Of a stretch of DNA of 64,000 nucleotides, positions 24,502-33,277 are shown in pieces. The position numbers and the translations under genes are program-made. Positions within the stretch are counted from its first letter, which is position 1, and every line of letters starts with the position of its first letter. The notes under the pieces are model-generated. The model saw only the letters and a list, made by a program, of their open reading frames with translations. It was not told where the DNA came from and made no database searches. This DNA comes from Myxococcales bacterium (GTDB taxonomy: Bacteria > Myxococcota_A > Polyangia > Palsa-1104 > JAEUJZ01): the NCBI GenBank assembly GCA_016794465.1, contig JAEUKA010000053.1:19999-83998 (forward strand), read 5' to 3'.

Positions 24502-25953
24502 TTAGTCGGGCGGGTCTTTGGGGTCGGGGGTTGGGGTGTTGCGGTAGTGGTCGGGGGAGAGCTGGTACTGCTGGAGCGCTCGATAGATCTGCTGCCGCGA
24601 CCTGCCGAGGGCCCGCGCCACCTGGGCAATCCGTCCGCCCTCTGCCTGAAGCGCTGCGACCAGCTCGGCTTTCGGAAGGGGCGGCAGCTCGACAGCAGGC
24701 ACCATGGGCGGCTTCGGCGGCAGCGGCCCTGGCTCGCCCGGTGGCAGCGGCGGTGTGGTCGGCGGCAGCGGCGTTGCGGTCAGGCGCTCGGCGATGAGCT
24801 CTACCGTCAGCTGCGGCAGCTTCGCCCCCCGGACCCGCAGCTCGGTTGCCACCTTGGACAGCTCGCGGACGTTCCATGGCCACGGGTACAGCAAAAGCGC
24901 CTCGGCCAGCAGCGGATGGAGCGGGGGCGACTCACCGAGGAAGTGCCCGAGCAGCAAGAGGATGTCCTCGCGCCGCTCGCGCAAGGGGGGCAGGCGAATC
25001 ACGATCTCGGACAGCCGCGCATACAGGTCGCCGCGCAGCTTGCCCGCCTGGACCTCCGCCGCGAGGTTGCGGTTGGTCGCCGCCACGACCCGGACCGGAC
25101 ACGGCTGCGGCTCGACACTGCCGACCGGGGTGATGACGCCCTCTTCGAGCGCCCGCAGCAGCTTCGCCTGGAGCTGAAGCGGCAGCTCCCCGACCTCGTC
25201 CAGAAACAGCGTCCCGAAGGAGGCAGCGCGGAAGTAGCCGGGGTGGGCCTTGGCGCCGGTGAAGGCGGACGTGACGTGGCCGAACAGCTGGCTCTCGGCA
25301 AGCGTCTCGGGGATGGCGGCGCAGTTGACGGCGACAAGCGGCCCCTTGACCCCCGACAGGGTGTGGAGCGCGCGCGCGGTGACCTCCTTGCCGGTGCCAC
25401 TGTCCCCGAGCAGCAGCACCGTACACTTGGCCGGCGCCCACAGCGCGACCTCGTGCCGCAGCCGCCGGATCGCCAGGCTCTGCCCGATGAGGGTATCGAC
25501 CAGGGCATCGGCGACTGGGAGCCCGCCTGGCTCGATTCGCAACAGCAGCAGCGAGCCCCCCACGCGGAGCAGGTCGCCATCGGACAGCTCGGCGGTCTTG
25601 GTCCGCACCCCGTTGACGAAGCAGCCGTTCGAGCTGCCCTCGTCCCGCAAGGTCGGCCTGCCCCCGGGGTGAGCCGGCGCCGTCACCGTCGCGTGCAGCC
25701 TCGACACCTGCGAGTCATCGGCCAGACAGACCTCGTCCGGCGGGGCGCCCCGACCAATCCGCAGCTCGCCGGCATCGAGTCGCCACACGGTGGGCTGCCC
25801 GCGCCTGCCCCCCAGCGAGGACCGGATGATGCCCTGCGACTTCGTATACAAGAGCCGCAGGTACGGCACGGGGCGCGGCGACTTGGCCATCGTCTCGTCG
25901 TCCGGCTGGGCAGTCTGCGAAAGGAGCGCTTCGGTCGGCACGGCTCTCCCCAT
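24502..25953 (-). CDS. FHA-domain sigma-54-dependent activator
   Basis: A 483-residue bacterial enhancer-binding protein. An FHA domain spans about residues 45-140 (LRIGRGAPPDEV, SQVSRLHATV, EGSSNGCFVNG) and should bind phosphothreonine. The AAA+ domain at about 160-390 has LLLGDSGTGKEVTARAL (Walker A), the L1 loop TSAFTGAKAHPGYF, FGTLFLDEVGELPL (Walker B) and RVVAATNRNL. The canonical GAFTGA that touches sigma-54 reads SAFTGA here, a change of the first residue. A Pro-rich linker leads to a Fis-type helix-turn-helix (GRIAQVARALGRSRQQIYRAL). The ATG at 25953 has AGGAG ahead. It diverges from the HEAT-kinase gene across 151 bases, so kinase output could feed the FHA domain. Confidence 0.88.
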   Translation of the reverse strand: MGRAVPTEALLSQTAQPDDETMAKSPRPVPYLRLLYTKSQGIIRSSLGGRRGQPTVWRLDAGELRIGRGAPPDEVCLADDSQVSRLHATVTAPAHPGGRPTLRDEGSSNGCFVNGVRTKTAELSDGDLLRVGGSLLLLRIEPGGLPVADALVDTLIGQSLAIRRLRHEVALWAPAKCTVLLLGDSGTGKEVTARALHTLSGVKGPLVAVNCAAIPETLAESQLFGHVTSAFTGAKAHPGYFRAASFGTLFLDEVGELPLQLQAKLLRALEEGVITPVGSVEPQPCPVRVVAATNRNLAAEVQAGKLRGDLYARLSEIVIRLPPLRERREDILLLLGHFLGESPPLHPLLAEALLLYPWPWNVRELSKVATELRVRGAKLPQLTVELIAERLTATPLPPTTPPLPPGEPGPLPPKPPMVPAVELPPLPKAELVAALQAEGGRIAQVARALGRSRQQIYRALQQYQLSPDHYRNTPTPDPKDPPD

Positions 25954-26104
25954 ACTACTCCTCTGCCCCCGGAGGCAAATACAGACCCAACGGCAGCCGC
26001 CATTGTGTAAAATGGCCTAGCGTCATGAACTTTGCCTGCACGCAGCGTCGTCGGGGGGACGGCGCATCGGGCATCTGGGGTAACGGGTTGTCGGGGGGAA
26101 GCCG

Positions 26105-29100
26105 ATGACCTTGTACAACACTGCTCAGGCCCGGCGCTGTGAGCGCTGCGGCGAGCTATATCCCGACGGGGACAAGCACCTGTGCGGCAGTGGCGACAAC
26201 GTGGCGGCGGTTTCGAGCCCGAGCTTGACCAAGAGCAATCCCGATGAGGCGCAGGGCTCAAACGACGACCTCATCGGCACGGTCATCGATGGTCGGTTCG
26301 ACATCCTGGAGCGCTTGTCGGCGGGCGGCATGGGCGTGGTCTATCGGGCGCGGCACGTGCTGCTCGATGCCGAGGTGGCCATCAAGGTGCTGCTCAAGCC
26401 GCAGGACCAAGACGCGCAGTATCGCTTTTTGCAAGAGGCGCAGCTGGCGAGCAAGGTCAAGCATCCCAACACCGTCGTGGTGTCCGACTTCGGGGTGCTG
26501 CCCGACGACCGCTCGTATCTGGCGATGGAGTTTCTGCGCGGTCCGACGCTGAGCAAGGTCATCAGCGAAGGGCCGCTCGCGCCGCTGCGGATGTGCCGCA
26601 TCGCGGTGCAGATTGCCCGAGGCCTGCAAGCCGTCCACGACAAGTCGATCATCCACCGGGATTTGAAGCCAGACAACATCTTCCTCGTCGAGCAGGACGG
26701 GCAAACAGACTTCGTGAAGATCGTTGACTTCGGCATCGCGACCAATCGCGGCACGGCGGTCAAGGTGGACCTCAATCAGCTGTCGGCAGAGAAGCTGGGG
26801 GCCGAGGCCGAGCGGGCGATGAAAGAGCGGCACACGCTGCCGGGCATGGTCCTGGGGACGCCGCAGTACATGTCGCCGGAGCAGACGCAGGGCTTCGAGC
26901 TGGACCCGAGGACGGATCAGTACGCGCTCGGCTGCATCATGTACGAGATGCTGACCGGCATCGTTCCGTTTGACGACGGCAACTTTCTGACCGTGATGTT
27001 TGGTCATGCCTCGGCGCCGGTGCCGCCGATGCGGACGCGGCTGCCGTCGCTGCAGATTGCCGACTCGCTGGAACAGGTGGTGATGAAGACGCTGGCCAAG
27101 GAGCCGGCGGCGCGTTACCGCTCGATGCGGGACCTGGAAGAGGCGCTGCAGGCCGAGATCGACAAGCTCTCGCCGAGCGGTCGAGCGTCGCAGGTGCAGA
27201 TCCAGGTGGTCAAGAAAGGCTGGCCGCTGTGGGCGCTGATGGCGACGGTGTGGGGGACGCTGCTGGTGGTCGGGGCGGGGACGCTGACCGGGTATCTGGT
27301 CTATAAAAGGCGGCAGCGGGCGGCGCACGATGACAGCTTGGCGGCGACGACGCGGCTGCTCGGGGCGCGGCAAAAAGCGGTGGAGCAGCTCAAGCAGGAC
27401 CTGTCGGCCAAGGCGGTGGAGCTGCGGACGGGGGCGCTGAGTGGGCTGGCGGAGACGCGGGATGGCAGCTTGGTGCCGTCGCTGGTGCCGCTGCTCCGCG
27501 ATCCCGAGCTGAAGGTGCAGGTCAAAGCGGTCGAGATGCTGGGGCAGCTCGGGCGGCGAGAGGCGACGACGCATCTTTTGCCGATTCTGAGTGAAGAAGG
27601 GCGGTCGCCGATTTTGCAGACGGCGGCGGCAGAGGCGCTGGATCAGCTGGGCGAGGTGCGGGGACGGCAAGCGCTCAAAAAGACGATGAGCGGCAAGGGC
27701 GACCAGCAAGCCAAGCTGCGGGCGGCGCTGTATCTGTGTGGGACCGGCGACGGGGGGGCACGCAAGCTGCTGACCCAGGCGGTGGCGCAAGGGCTGGTTT
27801 CCGAGGCGGGACAGCTGGAAGTGCTGCCACAGCTGGCGCGGGCCGGTGAGTCGAGTGCGCGGGAGCGGCTGCGGCTGCGGCTCGGGGGCAGCGGCAATGT
27901 CGATCAGCAGCGTCAGGTTGCGGTGTCGCTGGCCAAGCTGAGTGAGCCGTCGGGTAAGCAGTATCTGCGCGAGCAGAGCAAGAAGCCGGGGCTCGACGGG
28001 CTGAAGGCGGCGGTGCTGCTGGCGCAGCTGGAAGAAGCGGTCGATCCGGAGCTGTTCCGAGGGGTTCTAAATGCTCCGGCGGCGACGGTGAGCATGCAGG
28101 CGCTGGCGGTGACGGGGCTGGGCTATAGCGGTCAGCGCAAAGACATCGAGCCGCTGCTGGCGCGACTGGTTCCGGCGGAGCCCCAGCTGCAACAGTCGGC
28201 AGCGACGGCAATCATTCGACTGACGGGCGCCGATCCGCAGGTGCTGGCGATGCAGGACATCAGCCTGGCCGAGGCGGCGCTACAAGGTGGCGGTGGACTG
28301 CTGGCTGAGGAAGCGCTGGCGATCCTCGGGGAAGTCGGCTCGGCCAAGCAGGTCGGAACGCTGGTACGGGCGCTGCGTGACAGCACCGAGCTGTCTACCC
28401 GTCGTGGTGCGGCGCGGGCGCTGGCCAAGATTCGCGATCGGACGGCGCTGGCGGCGCTGAGTGCGGGGCTCGACGACAAAGATCAAGCGGTTCGCGAGGA
28501 GGTCATTCGTGCCTTGGGTGAAGCCGGGCGTCGGCTGATCGGTCAAGGTCAAAAAGACGTGCTCGGCGAGGTCAAGGGCTGGCTGGGCAAGATCGTGGCC
28601 GGTCCGACGGGGCGAGAGCAGACGCTGGCACGGACGACGCTGCTCAAGCTGGGCGACGAGAGCCAGCGAACCGAGGTGCTGACCGTGCTGCGGACTGGCG
28701 ACAGCGAGGTGCGGCGGCAGGTGATCGAGTCGCTCGACAAGGACTCAGCGACGCTGGGGGCGGCCTTGGAAGACAGCGAGCAGCAGAATCGCTTTCTGGC
28801 GGCGCGACGGCTGGCCGAGCTTCATGACAAGCGGGCGATTCCGATCTTGCAGCAGATGCTCGCCGACAAGCCCGAGTCTCCCGAGGGGATCTTGGCCTAT
28901 GCGCTGCTGCGGCGGCTCAATGTCGCGGCGGAGGCGCCTCAGAAAGCGCAAGAGCTGCTGGATAGCAGTGAACCGGCGGTGCGGGCGGCGGCGGTCCAGG
29001 CAGCGGCGGAGCAGGATGCGACGACGGCAGCGCTGGTGATCGAGCGAGCGGCGCGCGATCCCGACAAGCAGGTGCGACTGGCGGCAGTGACGGAGACAGC

Positions 29101-29776
29101 GCGGCTTCCCGAGGGAGAGTCGCGGCCACTTTTGCGGACTCTGATGCGTGACCGGGACCCCGAGGTGCGCTCGAAGGCGACGGCGGTCTATCAGCAGGTC
29201 AAGGCCGCAGCGGAAAAACCCGTCGAGCCAGCGGCTGCCAAGCCCGATGCCAGCGCCGATGCCGTCGTAGCGCCCGCCGCTGTTCCGACGCCAACTGGTA
29301 AGCCCGAGGACAAGACGGCAGCACAGGACGCGATTGAGAAGCTGGTTCGGGCCGGGGCAAGTGCCTTCAAAGACGGTAGCTACGATCGGGCGCGCTCGCG
29401 GCTGTCGCAGGCCAACTCGCTGTGTGCGCGGGAAGCAGCGGCGGCGTGCAGCAAGTTTTCCTGGGAGCTCGGCTACTACCTGGGTCGCAGCTACGAAGGC
29501 GACGCGCGCTTTGAGCAGGCGATGAGCGAGTACCAAAAAGTCAAGTCGCTGCGCAGCCTCAGCAAGTCGCAGCGCAAGGAAGTGGCGACGGCGATTGGCC
29601 GCGTCCAAAACAAGCTGGCGCTGGTCACCATCTTCCACAACAAAAAGGGCCACTGCGTTCCCGAGGAGCGCTGGCTTGGCCCTGGAACCCACGAGTTTCA
29701 AATCAAGGGCAGTCCAGCGACGACGCTCGAGCTGCGTGCCCGCGACAAAAAGTTCTTCAGGGAGCCGGGCTGCTGA
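26105..29776 (+). CDS. Transmembrane Ser/Thr kinase with large HEAT-repeat outer region
   Basis: A 1223-residue protein. Residues 10-27 carry a small Cys motif (RCERCGELYPDGDKHLCG). The kinase domain (about 64-350) is complete: SAGGMGVVYRARH, VAIKVLL, IHRDLKPDNIF, KIVDFGIA, MSPEQTQG. One membrane helix lies at about 375-398 (LWALMATVWGTLLVVGAGTL). Residues 430-1040 are some 17-20 HEAT/Armadillo-like helix pairs (LVPLLRDPELKVQVKAVEML, DDKDQAVREEVIRALGEAG), then a Pro/Ala linker, a TPR-like segment (SAFKDGSYDRARSRL) and a final domain with HCVPEERWLGPGTHEFQ and a terminal GC. The topology puts the kinase inside and the repeats outside. It is coupled by TGATG to the PEGA gene. Substrates unknown. 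Confidence 0.9.
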   Translation: MTLYNTAQARRCERCGELYPDGDKHLCGSGDNVAAVSSPSLTKSNPDEAQGSNDDLIGTVIDGRFDILERLSAGGMGVVYRARHVLLDAEVAIKVLLKPQDQDAQYRFLQEAQLASKVKHPNTVVVSDFGVLPDDRSYLAMEFLRGPTLSKVISEGPLAPLRMCRIAVQIARGLQAVHDKSIIHRDLKPDNIFLVEQDGQTDFVKIVDFGIATNRGTAVKVDLNQLSAEKLGAEAERAMKERHTLPGMVLGTPQYMSPEQTQGFELDPRTDQYALGCIMYEMLTGIVPFDDGNFLTVMFGHASAPVPPMRTRLPSLQIADSLEQVVMKTLAKEPAARYRSMRDLEEALQAEIDKLSPSGRASQVQIQVVKKGWPLWALMATVWGTLLVVGAGTLTGYLVYKRRQRAAHDDSLAATTRLLGARQKAVEQLKQDLSAKAVELRTGALSGLAETRDGSLVPSLVPLLRDPELKVQVKAVEMLGQLGRREATTHLLPILSEEGRSPILQTAAAEALDQLGEVRGRQALKKTMSGKGDQQAKLRAALYLCGTGDGGARKLLTQAVAQGLVSEAGQLEVLPQLARAGESSARERLRLRLGGSGNVDQQRQVAVSLAKLSEPSGKQYLREQSKKPGLDGLKAAVLLAQLEEAVDPELFRGVLNAPAATVSMQALAVTGLGYSGQRKDIEPLLARLVPAEPQLQQSAATAIIRLTGADPQVLAMQDISLAEAALQGGGGLLAEEALAILGEVGSAKQVGTLVRALRDSTELSTRRGAARALAKIRDRTALAALSAGLDDKDQAVREEVIRALGEAGRRLIGQGQKDVLGEVKGWLGKIVAGPTGREQTLARTTLLKLGDESQRTEVLTVLRTGDSEVRRQVIESLDKDSATLGAALEDSEQQNRFLAARRLAELHDKRAIPILQQMLADKPESPEGILAYALLRRLNVAAEAPQKAQELLDSSEPAVRAAAVQAAAEQDATTAALVIERAARDPDKQVRLAAVTETARLPEGESRPLLRTLMRDRDPEVRSKATAVYQQVKAAAEKPVEPAAAKPDASADAVVAPAAVPTPTGKPEDKTAAQDAIEKLVRAGASAFKDGSYDRARSRLSQANSLCAREAAAACSKFSWELGYYLGRSYEGDARFEQAMSEYQKVKSLRSLSKSQRKEVATAIGRVQNKLALVTIFHNKKGHCVPEERWLGPGTHEFQIKGSPATTLELRARDKKFFREPGC

Positions 29777-30633
29777 TGAGACGAAACCGAAAAGTGCAGC
29801 ACAGCGTCTGGCTGGGCGTGCTGTTGGGAGTGGCGGTGGCGGGACAGGCTGGGGCCGGACATGTCGGGGCTCGTCGCGACAGTGGTAGCCAGCATGGGGG
29901 CCGGGCGCAGGTGGTGGCACTGCTCGAGCTGTCAACTGGGCAACCGACGGTGACGATGGATGAGGCGACCCGCAGTCGGCTCGGCGGGGCGCTACAGCGC
30001 AGCCTGCGGGGTCGCAAAGTCACGGCGGAGCTGTTCGAGGTCGCGGGCGATGTGGCGGGCGGGATGTGGCCGCAGCCGTCGCAGTGTAGCGACAGTGAGT
30101 GCCAGGCGGAGCTGTGCCAAAAGAAAGAGCTGCGGCAGCTGCTATCGGTGCGGGTGAGTCGCGACGGGGATGAGGTTCGGCTCGTCGGGCAGCTCTACGA
30201 TGCGGCGATGGCCGACTTTGCCGCCGAGGTGCAGACGACCTGCCTGGGCTGCGATGGCGAGCGCTTGGCGACGCGGCTCGGTGGGCTGACCGACGAGCTG
30301 CTCAAGAAGGCGCAGCTGCGCAAGACCGGAATTTTGGAGATCACTTCGCAGCCACCGGGAGCGACGGTGCGACTCAACGGAATGAGGCTTGGGCAGACGC
30401 CGCTGCTGGTGACGACCTTTGCCGGCGAGCACCGCATTGAGGTCTTAAAGCCCGGCTTTGCGCGCTATCAAAACGAAGTGGTCGTCGAAGCTGGCCGAGG
30501 CGCCGCGCTCGATGCGTTTCTCACCGTCGAGCCTGGTGTGCCGCAGGGTGGCGAGCAAGGCCTTCCCCGTCGCGCAGAGCTCTCGCCCCGGCTGCGTCGT
30601 ACCGTTTGGTCTAACCCGACTCCGCGCTCGTAG
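29776..30633 (+). CDS. Exported PEGA-domain protein with Cys-bearing domain
   Basis: A 285-residue exported protein with signal peptide (SVWLGVLLGVAVAGQAGAG). Residues 45-185 form an alpha/beta domain (RAQVVALLELSTG, SRLGGALQRSLRGRKVTAEL, CSDSECQAELCQKKEL, LLSVRVSRDGDEVRLVGQLYD) like those of TolB/LpoB-type periplasmic proteins. A PEGA domain at about 190-250 follows (ILEITSQPPGATVRLNGMRL, LLVTTFAGEHRIEVLKPGF). The start codon overlaps the kinase stop by one base, so the two are made together. The same Cys-bearing domain occurs in the gene at 63174. It is plausibly the outer partner or ligand binder of the HEAT receptor kinase. Confidence 0.8.
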   Translation: MRRNRKVQHSVWLGVLLGVAVAGQAGAGHVGARRDSGSQHGGRAQVVALLELSTGQPTVTMDEATRSRLGGALQRSLRGRKVTAELFEVAGDVAGGMWPQPSQCSDSECQAELCQKKELRQLLSVRVSRDGDEVRLVGQLYDAAMADFAAEVQTTCLGCDGERLATRLGGLTDELLKKAQLRKTGILEITSQPPGATVRLNGMRLGQTPLLVTTFAGEHRIEVLKPGFARYQNEVVVEAGRGAALDAFLTVEPGVPQGGEQGLPRRAELSPRLRRTVWSNPTPRS

Positions 30634-30670
30634 CGTCCGCTTTTTTCCCCACCAAGCCCGCCGTTTTTCC

Positions 30671-30699
30671 TTGACAAGCTGTTTTTGTTGCCGATTACG
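30671..30699 (+). promoter_or_regulatory. Candidate sigma-70-type promoter
   Basis: A perfect -35 TTGACA at 30671-30676 is followed after 16-17 bases by a poor -10 (GATTAC or ATTACG). The spot is intergenic, 48-76 bases ahead of the aldehyde dehydrogenase start, which has GAGGAG as a ribosome site. The weak -10 keeps confidence low. Confidence 0.35.
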
Positions 30700-30746
30700 C
30701 GGCCTTTTTGGCATAAGGCGGGCGGACGATTTCCCGAGGAGCCGCG

Positions 30747-32375
30747 ATGCTTGGTAAGCAAACCGATGAGGTCCGCAAGTGGACCGGTCCGCTCGTCACA
30801 ATCGAGTGCCAAAACCCTGCGACGCTGGAAAAGCTGGGGGAAGTACCGTCGCTGTCCGCCGCTGAAGTGGCCGAGCGAGTCGAGCGGGCGCGCGCAGCCC
30901 AGGTCAGCTGGGGCAAGACCTCGCTGGCGGAGCGACGGCGGGTGCTGCGGCTGCTGCTCGACTACATCTTGCTTCATCAAGAGGAGATCTGTCGGCTGTG
31001 CTCGACGGACTCGGGCAAGACGCTGGCCGACGCGGCGATGGGCGAGATCTTTCCCGTCTGTGAGAAGATTCGGTATCTGATTGACCACGGCGAAGACGAC
31101 CTGCGACCGGACCCGCGCCCGTCGGGGCTGCTGATGCACAAGGCCGCTCGCGTCGAGTACTTACCGCTCGGGGTCGTCGGGGTCATCTGTCCGTGGAACT
31201 TTCCGTTTCACAACATCCTGTGTCCGACGGTACCGGCGCTGTTTGCTGGCAATGCGGTGATCGCCAAGACCTCGGAGTGGACGGCGTGGTCGGCGGCTGA
31301 TTTTCAGGCCATCTTCAACGAGGTTCTTACCCAGGCGGGCTACAGTTCAGACTTAGTCCAAATCATTACCGGCGACGGCAACACCGGTCGGGCGCTGGTC
31401 AACTCTGGCGTCGAGAAGATCTTCTTCACCGGCTCGCCGGAGAACGGTCGCAAGGTCATGGCTGCCGCCGCCGAGACGCTGACGCCGGTCGTGCTCGAGC
31501 TGGGCGGCAAGGACCCGATGATCATCTGCGACGATGCGGATCTTGATCAGGCGGTGGGCGCGGCGATGCTCGGCGTCTTTACTGCCTGTGGGCAGATGTG
31601 TGTGGCCGCCGAGCGACTCTATGTCTTCGATGGAATCTACGATCGCTTCGTCGACAAAGTGGTGCAAAAGGCCCAGGCACTGCGCCAGGGTCCACCGTCG
31701 CTGGATCGTGGCGGTGACTTCGATGTCGGGGCGCTGACGATGCCGCGCCAGCTCGAGATCATCGAGCGCCAGCTCGCCGATGCGGTCAAAAAAGGCGCGC
31801 GCGTGCTCGTCGGTGGTAGACGCAATCCACACTTCCCCGGTCAGTTTTTCGAGCCCACCGTCGTCGTCGACTGCGATCACAGCATGGACTTGGTCAAGCA
31901 AGAGACGTTCGGTCCGGTGATGACCATCTTGCGTGTGCACAGCGAGGAAGAGGCGATTCGGCTCGCCAACGACTCTCGCTACGGCCTCGGCTCGTCGGTG
32001 TTTACCAAAAATCGTCGTCGCGCCGAGCGCATCGCCAAGGGCATTTCCGCCGGAATGACCGTCGCCAACGACTACGGCATCGCCTACATGGTGCAGTCAG
32101 CCCCGTTTGGCGGCGTCCGCAGCTCTGGCTTTGGTCGCATCAACGGACGCGAGGGTCTGCGCTCGTGCTGTCACGTCAAGACCATCGTCACCGACAAGCT
32201 GCCGCTGCACCTGCCGATGTCGCTGTATCCGATTCGCCCGGCGACTTTTCCGATGCTCACCGGCGCGGCGCAGCTGTTTTACGGCAAGGGAATCGGCGAG
32301 CGTGCGAAGGGAGCGGTGCAGGTAGCGCGCAGCTTGGTCGCCATGGTTCGGGACAGTCGGCGGAGTCAGTCATGA
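30747..32375 (+). CDS. NAD(P)-dependent aldehyde dehydrogenase
   Basis: A 542-residue aldehyde dehydrogenase. The cofactor and active-site marks are LGVVGVICPWNFPFHNI, the IFFTGSPENGRKVM loop, LELGGKDPMIICDDADLD with the catalytic Glu, and FTACGQMCVAAERLYV, where the second Cys is the nucleophile. The C-domain has KQETFGPVMTILRV and SSGFGRINGREGL. About 30 extra C-terminal residues (GAAQLFYGKGIGERAKGAVQ) form a basic helix that might touch membrane, as in some fatty-aldehyde and betaine-aldehyde relatives. Its last bases (ATGA) overlap the start of an epoxide-hydrolase-like gene, pointing to shared handling of a lipid or xenobiotic aldehyde or epoxide; the actual substrate is unknown. Confidence 0.88.
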   Translation: MLGKQTDEVRKWTGPLVTIECQNPATLEKLGEVPSLSAAEVAERVERARAAQVSWGKTSLAERRRVLRLLLDYILLHQEEICRLCSTDSGKTLADAAMGEIFPVCEKIRYLIDHGEDDLRPDPRPSGLLMHKAARVEYLPLGVVGVICPWNFPFHNILCPTVPALFAGNAVIAKTSEWTAWSAADFQAIFNEVLTQAGYSSDLVQIITGDGNTGRALVNSGVEKIFFTGSPENGRKVMAAAAETLTPVVLELGGKDPMIICDDADLDQAVGAAMLGVFTACGQMCVAAERLYVFDGIYDRFVDKVVQKAQALRQGPPSLDRGGDFDVGALTMPRQLEIIERQLADAVKKGARVLVGGRRNPHFPGQFFEPTVVVDCDHSMDLVKQETFGPVMTILRVHSEEEAIRLANDSRYGLGSSVFTKNRRRAERIAKGISAGMTVANDYGIAYMVQSAPFGGVRSSGFGRINGREGLRSCCHVKTIVTDKLPLHLPMSLYPIRPATFPMLTGAAQLFYGKGIGERAKGAVQVARSLVAMVRDSRRSQS

Positions 32376-33277
32376 CACAGTCCAACATATCGGAGGTTCG
32401 CCACCACACCGTCACCGCAGGTGGTCTGCGCTTCCACGTTGCTGAGTCCGGTCCCGAGGACGGTCCGCCGGTGCTGCTCCTGCATGGCTTTCCCGAGTGC
32501 TGGTATTCGTGGCGACGGCAGCTACCGGCGCTGGCGGCGGCGGGCTTTCGTGCGATGGCTCCTGATCTGCGCGGCTACAACCTGTCGGACAAGCCAACCC
32601 GCATCGACGACTATGCCCCGAAGAAGCTGGCCGCCGACGTGGTGGCGCTCAGCAATGCGCTTGGCTATAAGCGGCTGGATGTCGTCGGTCACGACTGGGG
32701 AGGGGCGGTGGCGTGGCTGACCGCTTCGTTTCCAGAGACGCGGCATGTGGTAAGGCGGCTGCTCGTCTGTAACGCGCCGCATCCGGCGCTGTTTGTCGAG
32801 CAGCTGAGCCTCTCGCAGCTGCGACGGAGCTGGTACATGCTGCTGTTTCAGCTGCCGCACCTGCCCGAGTGGCTGCTCTCGCACGATGACTATGCCTATC
32901 TGCGGAAGATCTTTGCCCACACCCAGGCGCTGCGGCAGAAGGTCACCGACGCGGACTTTGCGATGTATAAAGCGGCGCTGCAGCAGCCGGGTGCGCTCAC
33001 CGCGACGATCAACTACTACCGGGCGGCGCTGCGGCAGAATCCGCTTACGTTCGCCAAGCAGGTCGAGCCGGTCGCGGCGGAGACGCTGCTCATCTGGGGC
33101 GAGCAAGATGTGGCGCTGGGCCGTGAGCTGACCGAAGGCCTGGGCAAGCTCGTCCCGAGGCTGCGCGTCGAGTATCTACCGGCCGGACACTTCGTCCACC
33201 TCGAGCGCCCCGACGAGGTCAATCGCCTGCTCGTCGAGTACCTGTCGCGCCCACTCCCGATTCCGACGGCCAATTAG
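32372..33277 (+). CDS. Alpha/beta hydrolase, epoxide-hydrolase-like
   Basis: A 301-residue alpha/beta hydrolase. The oxyanion segment is LLLHGFPECWYSWR, the nucleophile elbow VVGHDWGGAVAW has Asp (not Ser), and the acid and base are LLIWGEQDVAL and LPAGHFVHLERP. An Asp nucleophile with HGFPE is the pattern of soluble epoxide hydrolases and haloalkane dehalogenase relatives. Two lid residues expected to be Tyr cannot be fixed by eye. The ATG at 32372 overlaps the preceding stop (ATGA), so the two are coupled. Its stop (33275-33277) abuts the convergent stop of the carboxylase gene with no base between. Confidence 0.85.
   Translation: MTQSNISEVRHHTVTAGGLRFHVAESGPEDGPPVLLLHGFPECWYSWRRQLPALAAAGFRAMAPDLRGYNLSDKPTRIDDYAPKKLAADVVALSNALGYKRLDVVGHDWGGAVAWLTASFPETRHVVRRLLVCNAPHPALFVEQLSLSQLRRSWYMLLFQLPHLPEWLLSHDDYAYLRKIFAHTQALRQKVTDADFAMYKAALQQPGALTATINYYRAALRQNPLTFAKQVEPVAAETLLIWGEQDVALGRELTEGLGKLVPRLRVEYLPAGHFVHLERPDEVNRLLVEYLSRPLPIPTAN

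Noticed and set aside
24238..26010. 590-codon open frame on the plus strand across the heptad array and the sigma-54 activator gene
   Set aside because: Most of it is antisense to a clear FHA-AAA+-Fis gene and has no domain; it starts at a TTG without a ribosome site. Only the array part (24313-24501) is kept, as a repeat of uncertain coding status.
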